Positions 1 to 6,729 of a stretch of 13,080 nt of DNA are shown in pieces (position 1 is the first letter of the stretch; the number at the start of each line of letters is the position of its first letter). The notes below the pieces were generated by a model. The model had not been told where the DNA came from. It made no database searches and saw only the letters and a program-made list of their open reading frames with translations. The DNA comes from Bacteroidales bacterium UBA1745. Its GTDB lineage: Bacteria > Bacteroidota > Bacteroidia > Bacteroidales > UBA932. A program made the position numbers and the translations under genes. The DNA lies in NCBI GenBank assembly GCA_002314885.1, contig DCHT01000010.1, positions 1 to 13,080 of the forward strand, read 5' to 3'.

Positions 1-20
1 AATTGAATCTTGTTCTCCAT
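1..20 (-). CDS. 5' end of an unidentified leftward gene (partial)
   Basis: An ATG on the minus strand at position 20 opens a frame that reads MENKIQ and then leaves the window. Only six full codons are visible, so the product cannot be recognised. The main reason to call it is the well-placed Bacteroidota promoter just upstream on the same strand, which would give a leader of roughly 15 nt. It diverges from the nuclease gene that starts at 200. Confidence 0.35.
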
Positions 21-40
21 AATATAACTATTAGTTCTAG

Positions 41-71
41 CAAAGTTATCATAATTTCATTGCCACATCAA
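41..71 (-). promoter_or_regulatory. Promoter for the leftward gene at the left edge
   Basis: On the minus strand TAACTTTG (48 to 41) matches the Bacteroidota -7 consensus TAnnTTTG exactly. A CTTG (one mismatch to the -33 TTTG) ends at 69, leaving a 20-nt spacer, which is normal for this class. The predicted start of transcription falls about 14-16 nt before the ATG at 20. Confidence 0.5.
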
Positions 72-154
72 GCAGGTTCCAATAATTTTCAATGAATTCC
101 ATAACCCTTTGAAAACCCTCCCACAGGTTCAATATTTCGTGCATTCGGGGAGCG

Positions 155-186
155 AAAAGGTCGAGACGAAAGTCCCGACCTTTTTT
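155..186 (+). terminator. Orphan intrinsic terminator hairpin
   Basis: A hairpin pairs AAAGGTCG with CGACCTTT, continues past one A-C mismatch into GAC/GTC and closes with a GAAA loop; six Ts follow on the plus strand. The opposite strand also has a short T run after the stem, so it could act both ways. No gene lies between the leftward gene starting at 20 and this hairpin, so on the plus strand it terminates nothing I can identify. It ends one base before the -7 element of the nuclease gene. Confidence 0.65.
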
Positions 187-187
187 G

Positions 188-195
188 TATATTTG
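188..195 (+). promoter_or_regulatory. -7 element for the nuclease gene; leaderless start likely
   Basis: TATATTTG fits TAnnTTTG exactly and ends only 4 nt before the ATG at 200. Transcription from it would start at or within a base or two of that ATG, giving an mRNA with essentially no leader. No good -33 TTTG is visible at the usual distance, because that area is taken by the terminator hairpin. Confidence 0.5.
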
Positions 196-199
196 CGAT

Positions 200-988
200 A
201 TGAAAGCAAAAATCCTCTTCAAGACAGTGTGCCTCAGCGCAATCGCTCTGGCAATTTCCACAAACGCATTTTCCTGGGGTCAGAAAGGCCACGATGTCAC
301 CTGTGCAATCGCCCAGAACCACCTGACGAAGAAAGCCCAGAAGCAGATCGACGAGATCTTCGAGGGCCGCTCGATCGTGTACTGGGCCAACTGGATGGAT
401 AACGCAAGTCACACTCCGGAATACCGCCACACCAGTTCCTGGCACTACAAGAACATCGACGCGGAGGAGACCTACGAGACAGCTGTGCTGAACGAAAGAG
501 GCGATGTGGTCACTGCCATTGAAGGACAGATCGAAGCCCTGAAGAACGGCAATCTCGACAAGGAGCAGAAGGCCATCGCACTCAGGATGCTCGTGCATCT
601 CGTGGGTGACGTGCACTGCCCTATGCATATGGGACACAAGTCGGACAGAGGCGGCAACAGATGGCAGATACAGTACTTCGACCAAGGCAAGAACCTCCAC
701 GGAATCTGGGACACCGACCTGGTTGAGAGCGCACACAAATGGACCTACACCGAATGGGCGAAGGAAATCGACGTATGCGACAAGAAGACCGCCGCAGCCA
801 TCACAGAAGGCTCTCCTTACGAATGGGGAAAGGAAACCTTCCAGATAACCACCAGCATCTATGACTCCACTCCGGTCGGTTCCAAGCTGTCATACGACTA
901 TGTCAGCACCAGCACACCTATAATTGAGCAGCAGCTTCTTCGCGGAGGCCTGCGCCTCGCCGCCATCCTGAACGAAATCTTCAAGTAA
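200..988 (+). CDS. S1/P1-family zinc-dependent nuclease, secreted
   Basis: 262 aa. Enzymes of this family cut single-stranded DNA and RNA, usually to 5'-nucleotides, with three zinc ions. A signal peptide (residues 1-25, ending AFS) is followed by W26, which becomes the new N-terminus; in P1 nuclease the N-terminal Trp is itself a zinc ligand. All nine P1 ligands can be placed with the family spacing: W26, H31, D67, H82, H133, D137, H143, H167 and D171 (motifs WGQKGH, HLVGDVHCPMH, NLHGIWD). The ATG at 200 was chosen over a TTG at 185 because it starts the signal peptide directly and the -7 promoter element lies between them. The protein probably acts in the periplasm or outside the cell, in nucleic-acid scavenging. 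The stop is 2 nt before the AraC-type regulator, so the two are cotranscribed. Confidence 0.93.
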   Translation: MKAKILFKTVCLSAIALAISTNAFSWGQKGHDVTCAIAQNHLTKKAQKQIDEIFEGRSIVYWANWMDNASHTPEYRHTSSWHYKNIDAEETYETAVLNERGDVVTAIEGQIEALKNGNLDKEQKAIALRMLVHLVGDVHCPMHMGHKSDRGGNRWQIQYFDQGKNLHGIWDTDLVESAHKWTYTEWAKEIDVCDKKTAAAITEGSPYEWGKETFQITTSIYDSTPVGSKLSYDYVSTSTPIIEQQLLRGGLRLAAILNEIFK

Positions 989-990
989 AG

Positions 991-1914
991 ATGAGACTGC
1001 TTTGCATATTGACCGCCATCCTGATGATGGTCCCTGCGGAAAACGGAAAGGAATGGACCAAGTACCGTCCCGAGGCCAAGCAGGCCGAATCCGCGGATGA
1101 AACCTTCCAACGAGCAGGAGAATACTATGCAAACGGCAACCTGTATGCCGCAAAGGCCTTCTACATCGAGACCATTTCAAGAGTAGTCAAGGACTCCACG
1201 AGATCCGAAATCGACTACGAATCCAGGATCTCAATGGCTCAGATCGAGGCACAGTCCGGCAACCTGGAGTCAGCCCGACGCTGGCTGCATTCCATCAACA
1301 CCAGGGCAGTCAATCATTCCTGGGCTGTATATCCGGAGGGATGGCGTCAGGAACTGGCCAAAGAGAATCAGAAGATCAGCCAGATGATAGGCGACAGGGA
1401 ATTGAGGGAAAAAAAGATCAAGACCGCTTATATATGCACCTCAATCACCGCAGTACTGCTGATGCTGCTTTTCCTATACCTTTTCATAACCAAGGTTAAG
1501 GCATACAAGAAGCTTGTGAAGCAGGCCGAAAAATGGGCACACAGTACTTCCATTTCAACCAATGACCCCGAGGAGGAAATCCGTCAGATAGCCCGGAAGA
1601 TCACGGAGTATGTGAGTGAAAGCCAGTGCTATCTCACCCCTGGCCTCAAGATGGATGACATCGTGACCGCCCTCGGAAGCAACAGGACCTACGTATCAAA
1701 GGCCGTAAACAGTATGGCCTCCAACTTCAACGCTCTCATCAACGAGTACAGGGTAAAGGAAAGTGTCAAGCTCATCACTACAGACCGCAACATCTCACTC
1801 GACGACGTGGCGTTCCAATGCGGTTTCAACAGCAGAAAGGCCTTCAACGCGGCCTTCAAGAACTTCACTGGCCTGACACCAGCAAACTTCAAGCGCAGCA
1901 AGATTCTCTACTGA
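991..1914 (+). CDS. Membrane-anchored AraC-type transcriptional regulator
   Basis: 307 aa. Residues 1-17 look like a signal peptide or N-terminal membrane anchor. Residues about 32-130 are helical, with repeat-like segments (AGEYYANGNLYAAKAFYIE; AQIEAQSGNLESARRWL) that resemble TPR units. Residues 146-168 form a hydrophobic transmembrane helix followed by a basic stretch. Residues about 195-303 are an AraC/XylS DNA-binding domain with two helix-turn-helix units: MDDIVTALGSNRTYVSKAVN, then the typical ISLDDVAFQCGFNS...FKNFTGLTPANFKR. The layout implies a periplasmic sensor joined through the membrane to a cytoplasmic DNA-binding head, that is, a one-component sensor; related designs are common in Bacteroidota. 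It starts 2 nt after the nuclease gene, so nuclease-related control is an inference from position. Its target and signal are unknown. The next gene converges on it with a 7-nt gap. Confidence 0.88.
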   Translation: MRLLCILTAILMMVPAENGKEWTKYRPEAKQAESADETFQRAGEYYANGNLYAAKAFYIETISRVVKDSTRSEIDYESRISMAQIEAQSGNLESARRWLHSINTRAVNHSWAVYPEGWRQELAKENQKISQMIGDRELREKKIKTAYICTSITAVLLMLLFLYLFITKVKAYKKLVKQAEKWAHSTSISTNDPEEEIRQIARKITEYVSESQCYLTPGLKMDDIVTALGSNRTYVSKAVNSMASNFNALINEYRVKESVKLITTDRNISLDDVAFQCGFNSRKAFNAAFKNFTGLTPANFKRSKILY

Positions 1915-1921
1915 TAGGGAA

Positions 1922-3304
1922 CTACTCCAGACAGGAAGCGTCGAAGTTGAAGACTATCGGCCTCCTGAAATCGTTAGTGCCGCTTTTGAGTTTACCGACA
2001 TAGAGGAGATAGAGCACACCATCGCGGATGAGGATACCCTCGTTCTCCATATACTTGTAAGTATTATCGGTGAAGTTGTACCTCATCAGATCGGTCATAT
2101 TGTCTGCGAAAGGCTGAAGGATATTGGTCTTCACGATATTTCCATTCATATCCAGCACGTCGATGACGCTCTGATAGGTCATTCCGTTGTTGGCGGTGGA
2201 ATAGAACAGGAAGAAATAAGCCTTGTCACCTTTGAGGCAGTAGGTCTGCCAGCCACGTCCATTCTTAGGATAGTTATACACGAAAGTGTGCAGTGGAGTC
2301 AGCGTTGTACAGTCGTGGGCGGACACTGTAGGCGTGCCACTCCACTCGGCATCCGGAGCCACCTTTGAGGTTCCACCACCATATTTGAGGGAATATGGGA
2401 GGGTGATATTCTTGACCGGAGCCTTCAGGACATCGCTGAGGCGATATACCTTCATCGTGTAGCCGTCACCCTGGGAATAAATCGCCAGGAGGTCGTTTTC
2501 CACATCAAAGCTGGCGTGGATGGTCTTCGTCCCGAAGTAATAGTTGTCAGTTGTCTGGGTGTTCTTGAGGGTGCTTCCGGCCACGAGTTTGATCCTCGAA
2601 AGTATCTGAGGGTTCGTGTACTTGTCCTCGCTGTCACGGGTGCCATAGTTGGCAATCCATAGGTAGTCGGAACCGCCGTCCTTCTCATAGTGGATGTTGT
2701 TGCCGTGGGAGAAATAGTACAGGATCATCTTGTTGGCAGCCAGCGTCGTACTGGTGGTGATGGCCTCCCTCTTTGTCCAGCTTATGGTATTCTTGTAACC
2801 AGCGGTCACCTGGCTGTAATACATATTCGTCTTGGTCTCATCAAAGTCGAAGCCCTGGCACACCGAAGTGCTGGTACCGGCAACGACCGTACTGAAGAGC
2901 ATATCGTCAGTGATGCCCGTTACCGTGCAAGGCTTCAGAGCCGACCAGGCTTTCTGATTGAAAGTCAGCACCTTCACCTGGGAATTGCGGCCATAGACGA
3001 GATTTACCTTCGCCGTCCTGACTTCCGGTTCGGAGTTGACAGCAACGGTCACGACCAGCTTGTAGTATTTCTCTGCTCCCCCCGAAGTTCCGGAGGTCGC
3101 TGAAAATGACAGCCACGACGCATCTTCCCCAGGAACAATCGTCCAATCGCAGTTTGTCCTGAAACTGACATTGACAGTCTGTCCCGTTGATTCAGCAGAA
3201 TAGGTGCCGACACCGACGAAGCTCATTATCTCTGCCGGCTTGGAGCAGGCAAGGGTGATCGTCGCGGCACAGAGCAGCGTAATAAGTCTGGACAATACTT
3301 TCAT
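1922..3304 (-). CDS. BACON-domain lipoprotein with an unassigned C-terminal domain
   Basis: 460 aa. A signal peptide ends in the lipobox TLAC with lipid-acceptor C20. Residues about 31-118 form a BACON domain, a Bacteroidota Ig-like fold often linked to carbohydrate or mucin binding; visible landmarks are NCDWTI (51-56), ASWLSFSATSG and the VRTAKVNL strand. The remaining 340 residues are rich in beta strands and aromatic residues, with several YLW/LYLL-type repeats, suggesting a propeller or similar beta fold. Segments such as CQGFDFDETKTNMYYSQ and TKTIHASFDVENDLLAIY faintly recall the helveticin J-like family; I treat that as a weak hypothesis. It is the last gene of the ruvX unit, starting 9 nt after the M23/LysM gene. 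Likely on the cell surface or facing the periplasm; ligand unknown. Confidence 0.8.
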   Translation of the reverse strand: MKVLSRLITLLCAATITLACSKPAEIMSFVGVGTYSAESTGQTVNVSFRTNCDWTIVPGEDASWLSFSATSGTSGGAEKYYKLVVTVAVNSEPEVRTAKVNLVYGRNSQVKVLTFNQKAWSALKPCTVTGITDDMLFSTVVAGTSTSVCQGFDFDETKTNMYYSQVTAGYKNTISWTKREAITTSTTLAANKMILYYFSHGNNIHYEKDGGSDYLWIANYGTRDSEDKYTNPQILSRIKLVAGSTLKNTQTTDNYYFGTKTIHASFDVENDLLAIYSQGDGYTMKVYRLSDVLKAPVKNITLPYSLKYGGGTSKVAPDAEWSGTPTVSAHDCTTLTPLHTFVYNYPKNGRGWQTYCLKGDKAYFFLFYSTANNGMTYQSVIDVLDMNGNIVKTNILQPFADNMTDLMRYNFTDNTYKYMENEGILIRDGVLYLLYVGKLKSGTNDFRRPIVFNFDASCLE

Positions 3305-3313
3305 ATAAATAGA

Positions 3314-4330
3314 TTAGTGTACCCTGAGAGTCTGTCCGATTCGCAGGATGGATGTATCCTTGATGCCGTTCAGGCGGCAGAGCGTGCTCACCGAAGTGTG
3401 ATACTTGCGGGCAATCGCGCTGAGAGTGTCGCCGGACTTCACCTTGTAGTAAGCCTTTGCAGCTGCCTCGGCATCGGCCTTCTTGTCGTCTTCTTCGTTT
3501 GCAGCCTCATCGTCGAAGTTCTGCTCATAGTTGCTGTATGGGCTGAAATAACGCTTCTTGAGGACGAAGAGACGCTGACGGAGTATGCCGGTCTTGAATT
3601 CGATAAGCCACTGAGGGTCAAATGCATAGCCTTTCCATCTCGTCTCGAAATGGAGATGAGGGCCAGTGCTGCGTCCGGTGGATCCGCCGGCACCGATGAC
3701 CTGGCCTGCAGTCACCCAGTCGTCTTCCTTCACGTCAATGCGGGAAAGGTGACCATAGAAGGTCTCAAGTCCGTTCGGATGACGGATGACCACGAGGTTG
3801 CCGTATGCTCCGACCACCTTTGCGATGCGGACTTTGCCGTCGAAGGTGGCGTAGATAGGCGCACCGGTCTGCAACGGAAGGTCCACGCCCTGGTGGCGGC
3901 GTCCGTTGCGCATACCGAACTTGCCTCTGTAATAGACGGCTCCGATATATGGACAATGATACTGGCTGAGACTGTCGACCACCCAGATGGACCAGGAGGT
4001 CTGGAGGCTGTCAAGGACGAGGTGGTACGGATCGGAGCTCTGATGCTGCCAAGCCGTGGAATAGACCTCACTGTCCCTGGCAAAGCCCTCTTCCAGCATA
4101 TACTGCCAGGTGTTGTCACTGAAGAGGATGACCTTGATGTGTTCGTTTACGGTTGCGAGAGTATCGATCGCCGGGGCGTCTGTACTCTTCATACTTGGTA
4201 CGGGAGAGGAGGCGAAGAGGGAATCCTTCGCGGTCTGGGGAGGAGTAGAAGTAGCACCGAGCCCCTGTGCTTGTGCAGCGACCGCAAAAACGGTCGCTGA
4301 CAGCACTGCGAGTAACTTTCGTGCCTTCAT
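3314..4330 (-). CDS. Secreted M23 peptidoglycan endopeptidase with C-terminal LysM
   Basis: 338 aa. A signal peptide (1-22, ending AQAQ) is followed by a low-complexity Ser/Pro/Thr linker. The M23 (LytM/gamma-D-glutamyl or peptide cross-link hydrolase) domain lies at about 135-245 and is complete: HQGVD (H146, D150) and HLH (H225, H227), with YGHL (H194) and the glycine-rich loop GSTGRSTGP before HLHFE. An acidic and alanine-rich linker (273-292) leads to one LysM domain (about 294-338; YKVKSGDTLSAIA), which binds glycan chains. The enzyme should cut peptide cross-links in the periplasm. I chose the ATG at 4330, 1 nt after the stop of the upstream gene, because it starts the signal peptide directly; an ATG at 4357 would add nine residues inside the preceding gene. 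It is read in the same unit as the phosphohexomutase. Confidence 0.92.
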   Translation of the reverse strand: MKARKLLAVLSATVFAVAAQAQGLGATSTPPQTAKDSLFASSPVPSMKSTDAPAIDTLATVNEHIKVILFSDNTWQYMLEEGFARDSEVYSTAWQHQSSDPYHLVLDSLQTSWSIWVVDSLSQYHCPYIGAVYYRGKFGMRNGRRHQGVDLPLQTGAPIYATFDGKVRIAKVVGAYGNLVVIRHPNGLETFYGHLSRIDVKEDDWVTAGQVIGAGGSTGRSTGPHLHFETRWKGYAFDPQWLIEFKTGILRQRLFVLKKRYFSPYSNYEQNFDDEAANEEDDKKADAEAAAKAYYKVKSGDTLSAIARKYHTSVSTLCRLNGIKDTSILRIGQTLRVH

Positions 4331-4331
4331 C

Positions 4332-5687
4332 CTACTTCGCGCCGAACTTGGTTTCAAGAAGATTCCTCACTGCGGCGACCTTCTCGTCGAGAAGTTCCTT
4401 GGAAGTAGCCTCGCAGAGGAAACGGAGATATGGTTCGGTGTTGGAAGGACGGATGTTGAACCACCACTGTGGGAATTCCACGCGGTAGCCGTCGAAGTCC
4501 ATATATGCGGTGCTCTTCTCCTGGGCGAGGAACATATCGCGGACAGCGTCCATTGCGCCGGCCTTGTCCTCGAGCCTGAAGTTGATCTCGCCAGAATTCT
4601 CATAGCCCTCGATGTCGGAGATGAGCTGGCTGAGAGTACGGCCTTCCTTCTTGAGCTTGGCAACCACGTTGAGGATGATGATGGAAGCGAGGAGACCGCT
4701 GTCTGAGTAGAAGAAATCGCGGAAATAGTAGTGTCCTGCAAGTTCGCCGCCGAATACGCCGTCGATCTCGCGAAGTTTCTCAGCCGCGAATGCACGGCCG
4801 ACCTTCCAGGTCCTCATCTCGCCGCCCATAGGTGCAAGATATTCGCCCACTGCCTTTGAACTGCGGATGTCCTGGAGCACGAGGCCCTTCTCTCCCCTCT
4901 CGACGAGGAAATACTGTCCGAGGACAGCGATCATAAGGTCAGGAGAGATGAACTTGCCGTTCTCGTCGACGAACATAACACGGTCTGCATCACCATCATA
5001 GATGACACCCACGTCTGCGCCAACCTTGCGGACGAGCTGCTTGAGAGGCTCCACATTCTTCTGGATGAGCGGATTAGGCTCGTGGTTAGGGAAGCGGCCG
5101 TCGATCTCATCGAAGAGATACTCCGGTGCGTCACCGAAGATCTGCTTTGCGAAGAGGTTAGCCATACCGTTGGAGAGGTCCATAGCAATCTTGATGTTGC
5201 TGTAGTCTCCCTTATATTTGAGGAGGAATGCGAGATAATCTTCGTAAACGTTCATCTGATGAACTTCGCCCTTCTTTGCGGCTGCAGGGGTAGGACGGTC
5301 CTCGTCAATCCACTGCTTGATGGTCTTGAGACCTGCGTCGTAACCCACGGCGCGGGCGTTCTCAGTGGACACCTTCATACCGTTGTACTCTGCAGGATTG
5401 TGGGATGCGGTGATCTGGACAGATGCCTTGAAACCGTAGTTCGCGGTTGCGAAATATACGGTAGGAGTGGAAGTCAGACCGAGGTCGTAAACATCGGCGC
5501 CTGCGTCAGTGATGCCTGCCACGACAGCGTCGTGTACCTCGTCGGATGAAACACGGCAGTCGCGGCCCACAGCCACCTTGTCGGTCTTGAGAAGTTCAGG
5601 AATGAAATAGCCCACCTTGTAGGCAGTCTCCTTGTCGAAATCCACATTGTAGATTCCCCTTATATCGTATGCGTGAAATGCGCCCAT
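4332..5687 (-). CDS. Phosphomannomutase/phosphoglucomutase (alpha-D-phosphohexomutase)
   Basis: 451 aa, full length for the ManB/AlgC-like branch. It interconverts sugar 1- and 6-phosphates (mannose and/or glucose), supplying precursors for nucleotide sugars used in surface polysaccharide and glycoconjugates. The four family signatures are present in order: active-site serine loop TASHNP (S95), Mg-binding DGDADR (231-236), sugar-binding GGELAGH (313-319) and phosphate-binding RPSNTEP (413-419). The start AYDIRGIYN is typical of the family. Substrate preference cannot be read from sequence alone, so I give no symbol. It starts 19 nt after def and its stop is 1 nt before the M23/LysM start, so translation of the two may be coupled. 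It belongs to the cytoplasmic housekeeping part of the ruvX unit. Confidence 0.93.
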   Translation of the reverse strand: MGAFHAYDIRGIYNVDFDKETAYKVGYFIPELLKTDKVAVGRDCRVSSDEVHDAVVAGITDAGADVYDLGLTSTPTVYFATANYGFKASVQITASHNPAEYNGMKVSTENARAVGYDAGLKTIKQWIDEDRPTPAAAKKGEVHQMNVYEDYLAFLLKYKGDYSNIKIAMDLSNGMANLFAKQIFGDAPEYLFDEIDGRFPNHEPNPLIQKNVEPLKQLVRKVGADVGVIYDGDADRVMFVDENGKFISPDLMIAVLGQYFLVERGEKGLVLQDIRSSKAVGEYLAPMGGEMRTWKVGRAFAAEKLREIDGVFGGELAGHYYFRDFFYSDSGLLASIIILNVVAKLKKEGRTLSQLISDIEGYENSGEINFRLEDKAGAMDAVRDMFLAQEKSTAYMDFDGYRVEFPQWWFNIRPSNTEPYLRFLCEATSKELLDEKVAAVRNLLETKFGAK

Positions 5688-5706
5688 AATTGTAATTGGT
5701 TATAGT

Positions 5707-6255
5707 TTATTTTGATTTGTAACGGGTCTGTATCTTGCGGGCAGCAATGCCCTGTAATTTCTTGGCTATCAACTTCTTGCGTATAGGAGCAACGTCATCC
5801 ACGAAGAGACCTCCGTCGAGGTGCTCAAGCTCGTGCTGGACTATGCGTGCCGCGAAGTTGTCGAAGGTTTCGGTCACCTTCTCGAGGTTTTCATTGTAGT
5901 ACTCCACGGTGAGGGACTTCGGCCTGCGGACCTCGGCATAGATGCCAGGCACGCTGAGGCATCCTTCGGAGTAATTGACCTCCTCGTCGCTTTCCCAGGT
6001 AACCACCGGATTGATGATGGTCCTCTTGAAATCCTTGAGGTAGTCGTAAGTATCCACGAGGCCGGTGCCGTCCACGATTACGCACCTCTTGGAGATGCCC
6101 ACCTGAGGAGAAGCGAGGCCACAGCCGTCTGCCTTTGCGAGGGTCTCCCAGAGATCCTCGATGAGCTTCTTGAGCTCGTCCTTGGCCTCGAGATCCACCG
6201 GTTTTGCATTTTCCCTGAGTACGGGCTGGCCGTAGAGATAGATAGGAAGTATCAT
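5707..6255 (-). CDS. def: Peptide deformylase
   Basis: 182 aa. It removes the formyl group from the N-terminal methionine of new proteins at the ribosome. The three family motifs are present: GCGLASPQ (44-51), EGCLS (97-101, with metal ligand C99) and QHELEHLDG (ligands H141 and H145, catalytic E142). Two substitutions are conservative variants of the consensus: Ser for the second Ala of GLAAxQ, and Glu for Asp in HExDH. The C-terminal tail is short and basic. It starts 3 nt after ruvX and is followed 19 nt later by the phosphohexomutase. Confidence 0.96.
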   Translation of the reverse strand: MILPIYLYGQPVLRENAKPVDLEAKDELKKLIEDLWETLAKADGCGLASPQVGISKRCVIVDGTGLVDTYDYLKDFKRTIINPVVTWESDEEVNYSEGCLSVPGIYAEVRRPKSLTVEYYNENLEKVTETFDNFAARIVQHELEHLDGGLFVDDVAPIRKKLIAKKLQGIAARKIQTRYKSK

Positions 6256-6258
6256 TTT

Positions 6259-6678
6259 CTATAACTGCTTTGTCCTGTCCATATAGGACTGGAGGATTAT
6301 TGCTGCGCTGATCTTGTCCACCGACTCCTTGTTGCGGCGGTCCTGATATTTCATACCGCCGTCTATCATCGCGCGATGGGCCAGAACGGAAGTGAAACGC
6401 TCGTCCTCCTTGGTCACCGGAACCTCCGGAAATGCCTTTGCAAGCTGCTTGAGGAACACGTCCACGTCCTTCTGGGCCTCGGACGGCTGTCCGTTCATAT
6501 TGACGGGATAACCGACTACGAAGCGGGTGATGGTCTCCGTTTCAGCGTATTTTTTAAGATAATCTATTATCTTTGCGGAATGGACGGTGTCCAGGGCAGA
6601 GGCGAAAATGCCGAGCGGGTCGCTCACAGCAACCCCAACTCTTTTTCTTCCGTAATCTATACCTATCAACCTGTCCAT
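6259..6678 (-). CDS. ruvX: RuvX/YqgF-family putative Holliday junction resolvase
   Basis: 139 aa, the normal length of the family. It has the RNase H-like fold with IGIDYGRKRVGVAVSD at the start (acidic D8), VVGYPVNMNG (54-63), DERFTS (92-97) and VDKISAAIILQSYM (D121) near the end. YqgF proteins are implicated in Holliday-junction resolution or in processing of pre-16S rRNA 5' ends; the sequence does not decide between them. It is the first gene of a five-gene leftward unit and has the clearest promoter in the 37-bp gap that separates it from the M23-like gene. Confidence 0.94.
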   Translation of the reverse strand: MDRLIGIDYGRKRVGVAVSDPLGIFASALDTVHSAKIIDYLKKYAETETITRFVVGYPVNMNGQPSEAQKDVDVFLKQLAKAFPEVPVTKEDERFTSVLAHRAMIDGGMKYQDRRNKESVDKISAAIILQSYMDRTKQL

Positions 6679-6689
6679 AGCAAAGCCTA

Positions 6690-6697
6690 TAACCTTG
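6690..6697 (+). promoter_or_regulatory. Possible -7 element for the M23-like/dxr/rseP unit
   Basis: TAACCTTG matches TAnnTTTG at all but one position and lies 18 nt before the ATG at 6716. No convincing -33 TTTG is found upstream, so this promoter would be weaker than the opposed ruvX promoter. Its last base directly touches the end of the ruvX -7 element. Confidence 0.35.
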
Positions 6698-6729
6698 CAA
6701 AGTTAAGAAATTCATATGGCAAGACAAAA
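6698..6729 (-). promoter_or_regulatory. Promoter of the ruvX unit
   Basis: On the minus strand TTTTG (6729 to 6725), a 19-nt spacer and TAACTTTG (6705 to 6698) match the full Bacteroidota -33/-7 consensus. Transcription should start near 6691, giving a leader of about 12 nt before the ATG at 6678. The -33 element lies inside the first codons of the divergent M23-like gene. Confidence 0.65.

Noticed and set aside
185..199. TTG start adding five residues to the nuclease
   Set aside because: It would place the start inside the -7 promoter element and spoil the signal peptide.
49..261. 70-aa minus-strand frame near the left edge
   Set aside because: It crosses the terminator hairpin and the start of the nuclease gene and contains the promoter of the leftward gene; no family resemblance.
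3317..4300. 327-aa open frame antisense to the M23/LysM gene
   Set aside because: A shadow of the real gene on the other strand, with no motif, no promoter and no signal peptide.
4331..4357. Upstream ATG at 4357 for the M23/LysM gene
   Set aside because: It would overlap the phosphohexomutase gene and put nine extra residues before a signal peptide that starts well at 4330.
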